Shown piece by piece: positions 8,402 to 17,192 of a stretch of 64,000 nucleotides of DNA (position 1 is its first letter; the number at the start of each line of letters is the position of its first letter). The notes beneath the pieces were generated by a model. It saw nothing but the letters and a program-made list of their open reading frames with translations. It was not told where the DNA came from and did not search any database. The stretch comes from Bin87 sp965217175 (lineage in GTDB: Bacteria; Chloroflexota; Dehalococcoidia; Lucifugimonadales; UBA3495), in NCBI GenBank assembly GCA_965217175.1, contig OZ244251.1, positions 2,232,001 through 2,296,000 on the forward strand. Reading direction: 5' to 3'. Position numbers and translations under genes: made by a program.

Positions 8402-9458
8402 TCCACGTATTGACCCGGATTTGCAGGGACACGGTTTGTCATCGTCTGACGCCCAGCCAGGGGTAACCGGCGGGTCTGCGGCCACCGACTCCGGGTCGAT
8501 GGGCCGGGCTCTGGAGATGGAACGGGACGCGGTTCAGGGCCATAGTTATTGGGGGCTTTCGGTTCGGCGTCTGGTGCGAAAAAAGTTGGCCATGGTGTGT
8601 TTTTCGATAATCATAATGATGTACGGCGGCGCGTTGTTGTCTCCGGTGGTCACACCCTATGGCTATACCGATCAGGATTTGCTGAACGCGAAACAGCGCC
8701 CTACCCTGGCGCATCCCTTCGGCACCGACCGATTGGGTCGCGACATGATGACCCGTGTAATCTACGGGCTGCGAACAACTGTGATCATCACGGTTACTTC
8801 GTTGTTGGGTGGCACGCTGGTGTTGGGTGTTGTGTTGGGGCTGCTCAGTGGGTATATGGGTCGATGGGTCGACGCGATCATAATGCGGACCGGCGAAGTA
8901 ACATCCTCTTTTCCAGACATCTTTCTCATTCTGATATTCGTTGCCACTGTGAAACCGCGTGTGATTGAAGCCGTCCAGAGGTTTGAAGACGCCACCGGGA
9001 TCGACTGGATAATCAGGCTGGGCATACTGGACTTCGCCATCATCGCGGTGGCATTGTCAGTGTTTTCCTGGTTTGGAATGGCGCGCCTGGTGCGGGGTCA
9101 AGTTCTGCAAGCCCGCGAGAATCAGTACACGGAAGCGGCGTTGGTAATGGGGGCGTCAACTGCCCGCATTCTCCGGGCTCATATATTGCCCAACATCCTG
9201 AGTCCGCTCATCGTGTCGATATCAGCTGGTCTGGCTGCCTTTGCTGGCGCCGAGGTGGTGTTGAGCTGGATAGGCGTGGGAGTGCAACCGCCGACCCCAA
9301 GCCTGGGGCGGATGATGTTTGAGAACGGCAGCGTCAACGTGTTGCGAAACGAACCGCATTTGCTGATATTCCCCATGGCCGCCATCGCTCTGTTGCTCTT
9401 TTGCTTCAATTTATTGGGTGATGCGGTGAACGATGCCTTTAATCCTCGGGCAAGATGA
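8394..9458 (+). CDS. ABC transporter permease, DppC/OppC type
   Basis: A second permease of the same importer, about 354 residues. A hydrophilic N-terminal tail of 50-60 residues precedes the first membrane segment (MVCFSIIIMMYGGALLSPV). Then come the HPFGTDRLGRDMMTRVIYG signature of DppC proteins and the EAA loop YTEAALVMGASTARILRAHILPN. I take the TTG at 8394, which has GGGAG upstream and overlaps the previous stop; a TTG at 8361 and an internal ATG at 8499 are other possibilities. No ATPase gene follows; instead a MITE-like element begins 91 bp after the stop. Confidence 0.87.
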   Translation: MRDPRIDPDLQGHGLSSSDAQPGVTGGSAATDSGSMGRALEMERDAVQGHSYWGLSVRRLVRKKLAMVCFSIIIMMYGGALLSPVVTPYGYTDQDLLNAKQRPTLAHPFGTDRLGRDMMTRVIYGLRTTVIITVTSLLGGTLVLGVVLGLLSGYMGRWVDAIIMRTGEVTSSFPDIFLILIFVATVKPRVIEAVQRFEDATGIDWIIRLGILDFAIIAVALSVFSWFGMARLVRGQVLQARENQYTEAALVMGASTARILRAHILPNILSPLIVSISAGLAAFAGAEVVLSWIGVGVQPPTPSLGRMMFENGSVNVLRNEPHLLIFPMAAIALLLFCFNLLGDAVNDAFNPRAR

Positions 9459-9549
9459 GCCAGGCGATCCCGGGCGGATCCGGGGCGAAGTAGCGCCGGC
9501 GGCGACCTAGGGGTTTTACCCATTTGTAACGGCGCCGCAGGTTGATGAC

Positions 9550-9740
9550 CTCGCGCGTACCCACTTTAATCTGTCATTGCGAACCCGTACTTGATACGGG
9601 GGTGGCAATCTCGTTGCCGTAGCAATGGTGGTTTGCCGGCGTGTGTTCAACCTCAACGAGATTGCCACGTCGCTGCGCTCCTCGCAACGACAGGTGGGGA
9701 GTGGGCACTCCTCGCAATAACAGATTTGGGTACGCGCGAG
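9550..9740. mobile_element. MITE-like palindromic element, copy 2
   Basis: A 191-bp element with perfect 14-bp terminal inverted repeats CTCGCGCGTACCCA (9550-9563) and its complement (9727-9740). The direct repeat GTTGATGAC flanks it exactly at 9541-9549 and 9741-9749, extending leftwards by AG to 11 bp. The core from 9602 to about 9700 matches copy 1 (5211-5294) closely, in the same orientation, with the same GTGGCAATCTCGTTGC and GAGATTGCCACG arms. It is longer than copy 1 because of extra sequence in both arms. It has no coding capacity. The surrounding gap 9459-9862 holds nothing else that I can recognise. Confidence 0.8.
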
Positions 9741-9862
9741 GTTGATGACAAATTGAAAATGGGCAACGCCTGTGCTACCGTTGATTGGCGATCAGCGGCG
9801 GCCGGCACAGCGCCGTAAATCTTTCGAGGCGGCAGGGCGTGACCTCACAATCAGGAGAACCG

Positions 9863-11635
9863 GTGGCGACCACTAGGCCCGAGGGGATCAGTTGGTGGAC
9901 CTGGGGCGCTGATGCGTTCTCATTCTCCCAGTCTTCAGACCGGCCGATTCTGCTATCCATCAACGCGGTTTGGTGTTACTGGTGCCACGTGATGGATGAC
10001 AGCACCTACATAGATCCCGATGTAGTGCAATTTGTTAACGAAAACTATGTGCCGGTCCGGGTCGACACCGACCATCGCCCCGACGTCAATGCCCGTTACA
10101 ACGTTGGTGGCTGGCCCACGACGTCATTTTTGACGCCCCATGGTGGATACATTGCCGGCGCCACCTACCTGCCACCGGATCAGTTTCTGGCAATGCTGGA
10201 CGAAGTTAGACGGGCGTATTCCGAGACGAAACCGGATTTGTACCAGCAGGCCAACGACATTCTCAGACAGCGGCGGGAACATGCTGCGCGCGTGGCAGCG
10301 GGTCGAGAGCCGGATGCTGGCATCGTAGACGCGATCGCGCGGCGCATCGCGGGAACCTATGACCCGATTTACGGGGGATTTGGCATCGAACCCAAGTTTC
10401 CGTCAGCCGGAGCGCTCAGGTTGCTGTTGCATCGGTATCGGACGACGCGGGAACCGTTCTTCCGGATAATGCTGGAGAAGAGCTTGGATGCCATCACCCG
10501 CGGGCCGATTTCCGATGATTTGGACGGCGGCTTCTTCCGGTTCGCCGCGGCTGCGGACTGGTCGGAGCCTCAGCACGAAAAAATGGCTGAGGATAATATA
10601 GCCCTCGCCAAAGTTCTGATGGATGCCTCTATCATTCTGGAAAGACAGGACTACGGGAGTGCCGCCGGTCGTGCCATCGATTACGTGTTGGGAACACTGT
10701 ATGATGCGTCGTCCTGCCGGATCCGGGGAAGTCAGGGCGCGCATTCTGATTATTTCGGTCTGTCTGCCGTCAACCGATCGCGAATGGAACCTCCGCCCGC
10801 CGACCGCTTTACCTACACGTCGTTGACCGGACAGGCGGTTTCACTGCTGTTCGCGGGGGCCTGGAAACTTGGACGGCCGGAACTGGCCGACGCCGCGCGA
10901 GCCATGTTAGCCAAATTGGTGGATGCCGCTTCGTCGCAACGACTGGCGCATGTGTTCGATGATTGCAGTGCAGTGGCCCAGGGTGAAGGAGATTTCCTAA
11001 CGGATTGGACGTATTTTCTGCTGGCTGCTGTGGACGGTTGTGACCAGTCCTCCGGGGATTCAGACTGGTATCTGGAATCTGCCGAGATGGCGGCGGCAGT
11101 GTTGCTGGAGCGGTTCATCGATGGGTCCAGAGGCGGGTTTTTCGATGTGGAGGATGCTCCGGGCCTGCTGGGCTATTTGCGGGCGAGAGAGAAGCCGTTG
11201 CAAGATAACGCCGCGGTAGCCGAGGGCCTGATTCGCCTCAACCACATCACCAACCAGGAACATTATCGCCAAACCGCGCACCATGTTCTGAGCGCCTACG
11301 TGGATGCACACCGTGACTACGGTGAATGGGGCGCCGATTACGCGGTGGCCCTGGACCACTACCTGAACCCCATGGTGGAAGTTACGGTAGAGGGTCAACC
11401 AAGATCACCGGATGCGCACGCAATGTTGTCGGCAACCATGATGTTGGATGCCCCTAACCTGGTGATCAAGACGGTCGTGTCCCAGGATAAGCACGCGCCG
11501 GCTCAGGCGCATGTGTGCCTGGATACGGTTTGCTATCCGCCCGTTAGCGATCCCTCGGCATTGGCGGAATCCGTAACGTCCGGTGGGGCGGCAATAGAAA
11601 GTCCATTCCAGAACGTGCTGGACCTGCTGCTATAG
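9863..11635 (+). CDS. Thioredoxin-fold DUF255 protein (YyaL/SPATA20-like)
   Basis: A 590-residue protein. The N-terminal thioredoxin-like domain has a CxxC motif in AVWCYWCHVMDDSTY (C38, C41) and the GGWPTTSFLTPHG segment. A long alpha/alpha six-hairpin domain resembling glycoside-modifying enzymes follows. It belongs to the YyaL/SPATA20 family, whose biochemical role is unsettled. Usual members are about 600-700 residues, so this is slightly short but complete. The start GTG at 9863 has AGGAG five bases upstream; an in-frame TTG at 9785 has no such support. aspS follows almost without a gap, so the two are likely co-transcribed. Confidence 0.88.
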   Translation: MATTRPEGISWWTWGADAFSFSQSSDRPILLSINAVWCYWCHVMDDSTYIDPDVVQFVNENYVPVRVDTDHRPDVNARYNVGGWPTTSFLTPHGGYIAGATYLPPDQFLAMLDEVRRAYSETKPDLYQQANDILRQRREHAARVAAGREPDAGIVDAIARRIAGTYDPIYGGFGIEPKFPSAGALRLLLHRYRTTREPFFRIMLEKSLDAITRGPISDDLDGGFFRFAAAADWSEPQHEKMAEDNIALAKVLMDASIILERQDYGSAAGRAIDYVLGTLYDASSCRIRGSQGAHSDYFGLSAVNRSRMEPPPADRFTYTSLTGQAVSLLFAGAWKLGRPELADAARAMLAKLVDAASSQRLAHVFDDCSAVAQGEGDFLTDWTYFLLAAVDGCDQSSGDSDWYLESAEMAAAVLLERFIDGSRGGFFDVEDAPGLLGYLRAREKPLQDNAAVAEGLIRLNHITNQEHYRQTAHHVLSAYVDAHRDYGEWGADYAVALDHYLNPMVEVTVEGQPRSPDAHAMLSATMMLDAPNLVIKTVVSQDKHAPAQAHVCLDTVCYPPVSDPSALAESVTSGGAAIESPFQNVLDLLL

Positions 11636-11641
11636 TTGGCG

Positions 11642-13468
11642 ATGTACACGCACCAAACAATCTCAGGAGTTTTGAATCTGAAATCCGAAAACTGCGGTGA
11701 TTTGCGAGCAAGTCACGATGGTACTCATACTTCCCTGGCCGGATGGATCAACCGCCGCCGAGACCACGGAGGTATCATTTTTGTCGACTTGCGGGATCGG
11801 TCGGGTTTTGTGCAGGTGGTTCTCAATCCTGAACTCCTCGCTCCTGATGTGTATTCCGTGGCCGAACGGCTGCGGTCAGAATGGTGCATCCAGGTCAAGG
11901 GCAAGGTTCAGCTGCGACCCGATGGGTCTGAGAATCCTGGTGTGCCCACGGGTCAAGTGGAAGTGATGGCGGATGAAGTTGTGGTGCTGAACCCTTCATT
12001 GACGCCACCCTTTTATATTGCCGATGACGTGGAAGCCGACGAAAGCCTCCGATTGCGGTATCGCTACCTTGATTTGCGACGGCCCAGTATGCAGGACAAT
12101 TTGCGGTTGCGGCATCGGGTGGTGAAATATATTCGCGACTACCTGGACGCCGAACAGTTTCTGGAGATTGAAACTCCGATTCTGATTAAAAGCACTCCCG
12201 AAGGAGCCCGCGATTACCTGGTGCCAAGTCGTATGCAACCGGGAAATTTCTATGCGTTGCCGCAATCCCCGCAGCAGATGAAGCAACTGCTGATGGTGAG
12301 CGGTGTGGAGCGGTATTTTCAGATTGCACGATGTTTCCGGGATGAAGACCTGCGGGCAGATCGCCAACCCGAATTTACGCAGCTCGATCTCGAAATGAGT
12401 TTCGTCGATGAAGATGACGTGCTGAACCTCATCGAGGGTCTCTACACGGGGTTGGTGCGGGAGATTACGCCCCAATTCAGCATCGAATGTCCGTTCCCTC
12501 GTATTACCTATTCGGAAGCGATGGAGCGCTATGGTAGCGACAAACCGGATTTGCGCTATGGACTGGAAATGGCGGATGTCAGCGACCTGGCGGGCGAGAC
12601 CGAATTCCGAGTATTCCACGGCATCGTGAATTCCGGCGGCTTGATCAAAGCGATGGTGGTGCCTGGCCAGGGCGATCTTTCGGGATCGGATATGCGCCGA
12701 ATGGAAGAAACTGCGCGCGAGTTCGGGGCCGGCGGAATGAGCCATGTCAGATTGCCCGGGGAAGGCGAGTTGGACCACTTGACCGATGACGATTCGCTTT
12801 TGTCACCGGGTCTGCGGATGCCGGCGGAGTGGGTTCGCCGGCTGGCAGGTCGCGTGGGCGCCGTGAGAGGCGATCTTATAATTCTGATGGCTGGCCCGGC
12901 AAAGTCGGTGAATCAATGGCTGAGCGCCATGCGTACACATTTGGCGCAGCAACTGGAACTGGCGGACCCTGACGTGCTGGCATTCGCCTTTGTTACGGAG
13001 TTTCCACTGTTCGAATGGAACGAGGATTCTCAGCGCTGGGACTCGACACACCACCCGTTTACTGCACCTGCCCCGGGGTGCGAGGCCATGTTGGGCGGCA
13101 ACGACTTGGCGGGGATACCGTCCCGCGCTTACGATATGGTGTGCAACGGTTCGGAGTTGGCCAGCGGCAGCATCAGGATTCACCAACGCGCGCTACAGGA
13201 AACCATTTTCGGTATTTTGGGGCATTCCAAAGAGGAGATGGATGACCGATTCGGTCACATTTTGGAAGCGTTCGACTACGGCGCTCCGCCACACGGCGGG
13301 ATCGCTCCCGGGATCGACCGTCTGGTGGCGATGTTGGCGCGAGCCGATTCTTTGAGAGAGGTAATCGCGTTTCCCAAAACTCAGAACGGGTCCGACCTTT
13401 TGTTCAACGCACCTTCCGCTGTTGATCCTGGTCAACTGCGGGATCTGTCCATCAGAATAGTGGAATAA
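11642..13468 (+). CDS. aspS: Aspartyl-tRNA synthetase
   Basis: A 608-residue class II synthetase that charges tRNA with aspartate; if the organism lacks asparaginyl-tRNA synthetase it may also charge tRNA-Asn. Domains in order: an N-terminal OB-fold anticodon-binding domain (LAGWINRRRDHGGIIFVDLRDRSG), class II motif 1 around residue 150, motif 2 in CFRDEDLRADRQPEFTQLD, the bacterial-type GAD insertion (about 290-430) and motif 3 in GGIAPGIDRLVAML. The ATG at 11642 is chosen; no strong ribosome-binding site is visible, suggesting coupling to the preceding gene, which ends six bases upstream. Confidence 0.96.
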   Translation: MYTHQTISGVLNLKSENCGDLRASHDGTHTSLAGWINRRRDHGGIIFVDLRDRSGFVQVVLNPELLAPDVYSVAERLRSEWCIQVKGKVQLRPDGSENPGVPTGQVEVMADEVVVLNPSLTPPFYIADDVEADESLRLRYRYLDLRRPSMQDNLRLRHRVVKYIRDYLDAEQFLEIETPILIKSTPEGARDYLVPSRMQPGNFYALPQSPQQMKQLLMVSGVERYFQIARCFRDEDLRADRQPEFTQLDLEMSFVDEDDVLNLIEGLYTGLVREITPQFSIECPFPRITYSEAMERYGSDKPDLRYGLEMADVSDLAGETEFRVFHGIVNSGGLIKAMVVPGQGDLSGSDMRRMEETAREFGAGGMSHVRLPGEGELDHLTDDDSLLSPGLRMPAEWVRRLAGRVGAVRGDLIILMAGPAKSVNQWLSAMRTHLAQQLELADPDVLAFAFVTEFPLFEWNEDSQRWDSTHHPFTAPAPGCEAMLGGNDLAGIPSRAYDMVCNGSELASGSIRIHQRALQETIFGILGHSKEEMDDRFGHILEAFDYGAPPHGGIAPGIDRLVAMLARADSLREVIAFPKTQNGSDLLFNAPSAVDPGQLRDLSIRIVE

Positions 13469-13541
13469 CCCAACATCGTGATAACGGAGAATTCCCGAAC
13501 TGTTACATGAAGGGAATGCGGTTCCGCCGGGAGGAATATCT

Positions 13542-14729
13542 ATGACTCAATTCAATTATGATGACCTGTTCGCGCGACACGCCCCGATTACACGGAGGAG
13601 CGAAAACCGCATCGCCAAGTATGATTTCGCGGTGGCATACCCGGATCCCGATACGCTCCCGCTGGAAGGACTTGTGGAATCATTGAAGGTGGCGCTGGAA
13701 CGCGAAGGACGGGATTTGGCATATTATCCGGTGTCGGCGGGTTACCCACCCCTCAGGGAGTTCGTGGCCGAAAAGCTGCATCGCGATCGTCAGATGGATG
13801 TTTCAGCTGACGACATCATTCTCACCTCGGGTTCCGGCGAAGCCATCAACATGCTGATTCAAGCATTGACCAATCCCGGCGATGTTTTGCTGACCGAAGA
13901 GTATGTTTACCTGGGAACCATGCGCCAGATGCGTTTGTGGGGCGCAGAAGTAGTGGGCGTAAAGTGTGACGACGATGGTCTTGTACCAGACGCTCTTGAG
14001 GAAACGATCCGGGCCCAGGCTGCCGCCGGGAAACAGGTGAAATTTCTCTACACGATCCCCACGTTTCAGAATCCTCTGGGCTGGACCATGACCCTGGAGC
14101 GACGGAGGCGCACTATCGAGATATGCCAACGTTACGGAGTACCGGTTCTTGAGGATGACTGCTATGTGGACCTGCGGTTCGAGGGCGAAGACGTTACATC
14201 GATGAGCAGTATGGATGATAGCGGGCAGGTGCTATACGTCGGATCCATGTCCAAAATCATTGCTCCGGGTGTTCGCATGGGTTATATGGTGGCGCCGGAA
14301 CCGGTTCGACAACGCGCCATCAGCTTCAAGTCCGGGGGCGTGAATCAGCTTGCAGCCCTGGCAATTGACGAATACCTTCGTAGCAACATGTACGAGCATA
14401 TCGACGAAGAAAATCAGGCTCTTCGGGTGAAACGCGACGCAATGCTGGCCGCTCTGGGTGAACATTTCGGGAATCGCGCCACTTGGTCGAAGCCAGAAGG
14501 CGGGCTGTACGTATGGCTCACAATGCCGGGGGGCACGGATCTGGCCGGTTTTCAGGAGCAGTGTTTCAGGGAAGGCGTGGGTTACTATAACGGCACCATG
14601 TTTTCCCCGGAAGGGAACGGCGCTAACTTGGCCCGCATCTGTTTCGGGCATCCCACAGCGGACACGGTATCGGAAGGTATAGCCGAGATGGCAGCGATAT
14701 TTGAGCGCAACGGAATATTCGGCAGTTAG
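13542..14729 (+). CDS. PLP-dependent aminotransferase, class I/II (LysN/2-aminoadipate-like)
   Basis: A 395-residue fold-type I aminotransferase. The PLP-binding lysine is in GSMSKIIAPGVRMGY. Other family marks are YYPVSAGYPPLREFVAEKL, the ILTSGSGEAINML pyridoxal-ring segment, TIPTFQNPLGWTM and VPVLEDDCYVDLRF with the PLP-contacting aspartate. It groups with the enzymes annotated as 2-aminoadipate transaminase or the MocR-type catalytic domain, but without the GntR DNA-binding part. Amino-acid specificity is uncertain. GGGAGG precedes the ATG at 13542. It is followed by a strong terminator. Confidence 0.9.
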   Translation: MTQFNYDDLFARHAPITRRSENRIAKYDFAVAYPDPDTLPLEGLVESLKVALEREGRDLAYYPVSAGYPPLREFVAEKLHRDRQMDVSADDIILTSGSGEAINMLIQALTNPGDVLLTEEYVYLGTMRQMRLWGAEVVGVKCDDDGLVPDALEETIRAQAAAGKQVKFLYTIPTFQNPLGWTMTLERRRRTIEICQRYGVPVLEDDCYVDLRFEGEDVTSMSSMDDSGQVLYVGSMSKIIAPGVRMGYMVAPEPVRQRAISFKSGGVNQLAALAIDEYLRSNMYEHIDEENQALRVKRDAMLAALGEHFGNRATWSKPEGGLYVWLTMPGGTDLAGFQEQCFREGVGYYNGTMFSPEGNGANLARICFGHPTADTVSEGIAEMAAIFERNGIFGS

Positions 14730-14748
14730 AGGGCATAGGGCAACAGAA

Positions 14749-14788
14749 AAAGAGCCCCTGGTTCCACTACTGGAACCAGGGGCTCTTT
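14749..14788. terminator. Bidirectional rho-independent terminator
   Basis: An 18-bp perfect stem (14749-14766 with 14771-14788) with the tetraloop CTAC, an A-rich left foot and TTT on the right. It separates the aminotransferase gene on + from the convergent FBP aldolase/phosphatase gene on -. Confidence 0.92.
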
Positions 14789-14807
14789 CGGGGTTAGCGC
14801 TACAGAT

Positions 14808-15986
14808 TCAGTCGTTGTCTGCGGTCGCGGCGGCTTCCGTAGCGGGCTGGTGTCCGTTGGTGCGAATTGCGAAACGGTCCACGAGGTCGCCGATGCTTTG
14901 GCGGAATCCAGAGTATTCGAGCTCGGCGTAGGGCAGCATGGCGGCGCCAGACCAGCCTTGGGAACGCATTTCGATGCCCTTTTGTTGGGCGAGCTGCCTG
15001 GTGTAGTCCCAAGCCGGATTGTCAAAGAAATCTGTGGACGATTCGGAAAACCTGCCTTCGGGGCTGATACTAAAGCCAATGCATGAAACCAACGGCAAGC
15101 AGTACATGCCGGTAACTGCGGTATTTATAGGCACGGGCATCAACGGCATAACGTGGGAACCGCGAGCGTCGCCACCGATGTAATGGGCTTTGGTGTAGGG
15201 GGAGATGAGCTCTTCAGGCGCCGGGAAGATACCCTGGTTGCGAACCACCGCAACCGGATCGTCTTTGCCGGTGTAGCTGCCCGCTATGTTGTGGAGGCGG
15301 GTAGCCGAAATTGCAGCGGCTGTTTGACCACAGTATCTGGACGTGATGCTTTCGATGGCGAACCTTTCGTTGTCCCGGAGCAACACGGTGATCTTGTAAT
15401 AGTCCTCAGGCGCATTCAACGAGATGAGACTGTCGCCGTTAGTGTTGTCCATATCAATGATGTTAAAGGTGAACCCGTCGCCCAAGCGCGGCAGCATGAG
15501 ACCGGCGCAGTACATGGGATCGGCGAACCCGAGGAACATGGGGAGGTTGTATGCACCCGGTCCACATTTGTCGGCAGCGAGAACGAAGAACGATTCGGCA
15601 GGCCGAATCGGGTTGGTCTTCACCGGGTCGTGGTCGAGCGTAATTTCAGCGACCGCCGGACCAGCTCCACGGATGTTTCCGGAAGGAGCGTCAACGAGCA
15701 GATCTTGCCCGGCGCCATAGAGGCCGTATTGGCGGGCTATTTCGGTTGCCTCCAGGAAAGTGGCCCAGGCAAACTGGTGGACGGCGTCATCGTTTTCTCC
15801 GCGGGTGTGCGTGGAGGTGATACAGATATCGTCGCCGGTATGACCCACATAAGCGTCGATCAACAGGCCATCTCTGATAGCTCGGTCAGTGGCAGCACGC
15901 ACTGCGTCTATCATTCGATCGGACGGTTTGGTGTGGCCGCCTATTGAACCTACGTCAGCCTTGAGAACCGAAATTGTAAGCTCCAT
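14808..15986 (-). CDS. Fructose-1,6-bisphosphate aldolase/phosphatase (class V, bifunctional)
   Basis: A 392-residue bifunctional enzyme that condenses triose phosphates and dephosphorylates the product to fructose 6-phosphate, making gluconeogenesis one-way. It is typical of archaea and deep-branching or autotrophic bacteria. Visible features are the N-terminal TISVLKADVGSIGGH metal and substrate region, GHTGDDICITSTH, DDAVHQFAW, and YTGKDDPVAV at residues 238-247. By alignment Y238 and K241 correspond to the catalytic tyrosine and Schiff-base lysine of the Thermoproteus enzyme, with metal-binding D242 and D243. GGGAG precedes the ATG at 15984-15986. It is monocistronic between a terminator and a gene-free region. 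Confidence 0.94.
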   Translation of the reverse strand: MELTISVLKADVGSIGGHTKPSDRMIDAVRAATDRAIRDGLLIDAYVGHTGDDICITSTHTRGENDDAVHQFAWATFLEATEIARQYGLYGAGQDLLVDAPSGNIRGAGPAVAEITLDHDPVKTNPIRPAESFFVLAADKCGPGAYNLPMFLGFADPMYCAGLMLPRLGDGFTFNIIDMDNTNGDSLISLNAPEDYYKITVLLRDNERFAIESITSRYCGQTAAAISATRLHNIAGSYTGKDDPVAVVRNQGIFPAPEELISPYTKAHYIGGDARGSHVMPLMPVPINTAVTGMYCLPLVSCIGFSISPEGRFSESSTDFFDNPAWDYTRQLAQQKGIEMRSQGWSGAAMLPYAELEYSGFRQSIGDLVDRFAIRTNGHQPATEAAATADND

Positions 15987-16272
15987 TAATGATCTCCCTT
16001 AAATCGCTCGATAGCGCGCCTAGCAAAAAAACGCGGCTCTACATCGAGTTCGCCGCTAAAGTTTGGCGTTTACGATAGCATCCCAGCCTTCGCGCTGTCA
16101 ATTTGGAGCGTAGGCGGCGTACAAAATCGCCATACAACGATGGTTTGCAGCAATGCGTAATTTAGAACTTTACGGGATTGGCGGTGCAGCAGGCGAAATT
16201 CTCGGTCAATGGTTGTTAATGCGAAAATAATGAATGCCAATCAGGTTGGTCGCGTATGGCGTACCGGCAGGT
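15987..16272. other. Intergenic region with no recognised feature
   Basis: The stretch between the divergent FBP aldolase/phosphatase gene and the TPR gene. It should contain the promoter of the former. I see no RNA gene, repeat or clear operator; the + strand promoter begins at 16273. Confidence 0.5.
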
Positions 16273-16302
16273 TTGCCGCTGTTGTGGAAATACCGTTATA
16301 AT
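16273..16302 (+). promoter_or_regulatory. Sigma-70-type promoter of the zinc-ribbon/TPR gene
   Basis: TTGCCG at 16273-16278 and a perfect TATAAT at 16297-16302 with an 18-bp spacer. A start point near 16309 would leave a leader of about 24 nt before the ATG at 16333. This argues against the more distant ATG at 16234. Confidence 0.55.
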
Positions 16303-16332
16303 GAATTCAATGATGATGAGACTCTGTACGGC

Positions 16333-17085
16333 ATGAACCTTGTCCTGCAACTATTATCGCTGATTTTCGTAGTCCTTTGGACTGCCCGATTGGCGCGAAA
16401 CAAAGGCCGAAACATATTGGCCTGGTCGGCTATCGCTGCCGTACCCGCCGTGGGGTTGTTGAATGGTTTCCCCGACTGGATCACGGTGCTTTGCATGTTC
16501 CCCATGCTGGCCCTCGTATTCGTGCCGGCCCGGCCAACAACCAACAGCACCGGGATAGAGGATGATTCTCTGGCGTGCCCGCGCTGCCAGCATTCCCATG
16601 ACGCAGGTACGACATTCTGTACAAACTGCGGGTGGGAATTGGTACGCCCGTACGCCACTGCAGATGCCCCTGCTGAGGGCAACTCGGCAGCGGAGGATGT
16701 CCAGTCGCCCCTTGAACCTACACCGTCATCTGCGGCGGCTTCCGCTGCGCCGGAGCCGGTTATCGCTTCCAGCCAATCCGATACTGCGCCAGAGGGATCG
16801 ACGGTCCCCGGGGTAGCCGCTGCCGTTGATCTCAGACCGGATCCGATTCCTTTCTCCGCGCAACCACTGAAGGTTACGCAACCGCTCACGGCCGCCGGAA
16901 TGACAGAAAGGGGACTGGCGTTGATTAATCAGGGCAGAGCGAGGGAAGCCGTTGACCAGTTCACGAAGGCAATTGCCCTGGACCCCCGTTACCGCGAAGC
17001 GTGGGCGAACCGCGCCAAAGCGTACAGTGAGCTCGGCTTGATCGACAAAGCCGCCGCTGACACTCGACAACTCGAAGCCATCTGA
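16333..17085 (+). CDS. Membrane protein with zinc ribbon and TPR repeats
   Basis: A protein of about 250 residues of unknown function. Three hydrophobic segments open it (about 1-20, 28-46 and 48-66). A zinc ribbon follows with CPRCQHSHDAGTTFCTNCGW (about 78-97). A flexible Ala/Pro/Ser linker runs to about 185, then one to two TPR units (GLALINQGRAREAVDQFTKAIALDPRY and AWANRAKAYSELGLIDKA). The layout suggests a membrane-anchored adaptor that binds other proteins through the TPR. The start is set by the promoter at 16273-16302; an in-frame ATG at 16234 lies upstream of that promoter. Confidence 0.7.
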   Translation: MNLVLQLLSLIFVVLWTARLARNKGRNILAWSAIAAVPAVGLLNGFPDWITVLCMFPMLALVFVPARPTTNSTGIEDDSLACPRCQHSHDAGTTFCTNCGWELVRPYATADAPAEGNSAAEDVQSPLEPTPSSAAASAAPEPVIASSQSDTAPEGSTVPGVAAAVDLRPDPIPFSAQPLKVTQPLTAAGMTERGLALINQGRAREAVDQFTKAIALDPRYREAWANRAKAYSELGLIDKAAADTRQLEAI

Positions 17086-17109
17086 CCGCACCAACGACCA
17101 TTAACAACC

Positions 17110-17128
17110 CCGCGAAGTCAATTCGCGG
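17110..17128. terminator. Weak hairpin terminator between convergent genes
   Basis: A 7-bp stem CCGCGAA/TTCGCGG with a 5-nt loop, followed on + by CGTTTTG. It lies between the TPR gene (+) and fabI (-). The T-tract is short. Confidence 0.5.
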
Positions 17129-17192
17129 CGTTTTGTTCTGCACCGTCGTGTGGCGAATAACTGTCGCGCGCGGGTCAGGCAACAGCCGGTCT

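Noticed and set aside
5155..9749. The two elements plus the importer as a composite transposon
   Set aside because: No transposase is encoded, and each element has its own distinct flanking repeat, so the block did not insert as one unit.
11996..12778. A 260-codon open frame on - inside aspS
   Set aside because: Shadow of the aspartyl-tRNA synthetase catalytic domain.
15153..15947. A 264-codon open frame on + opposite the FBP aldolase/phosphatase
   Set aside because: It is a mirror of a strongly conserved gene on the other strand, shows no family motifs and has no ribosome-binding site.
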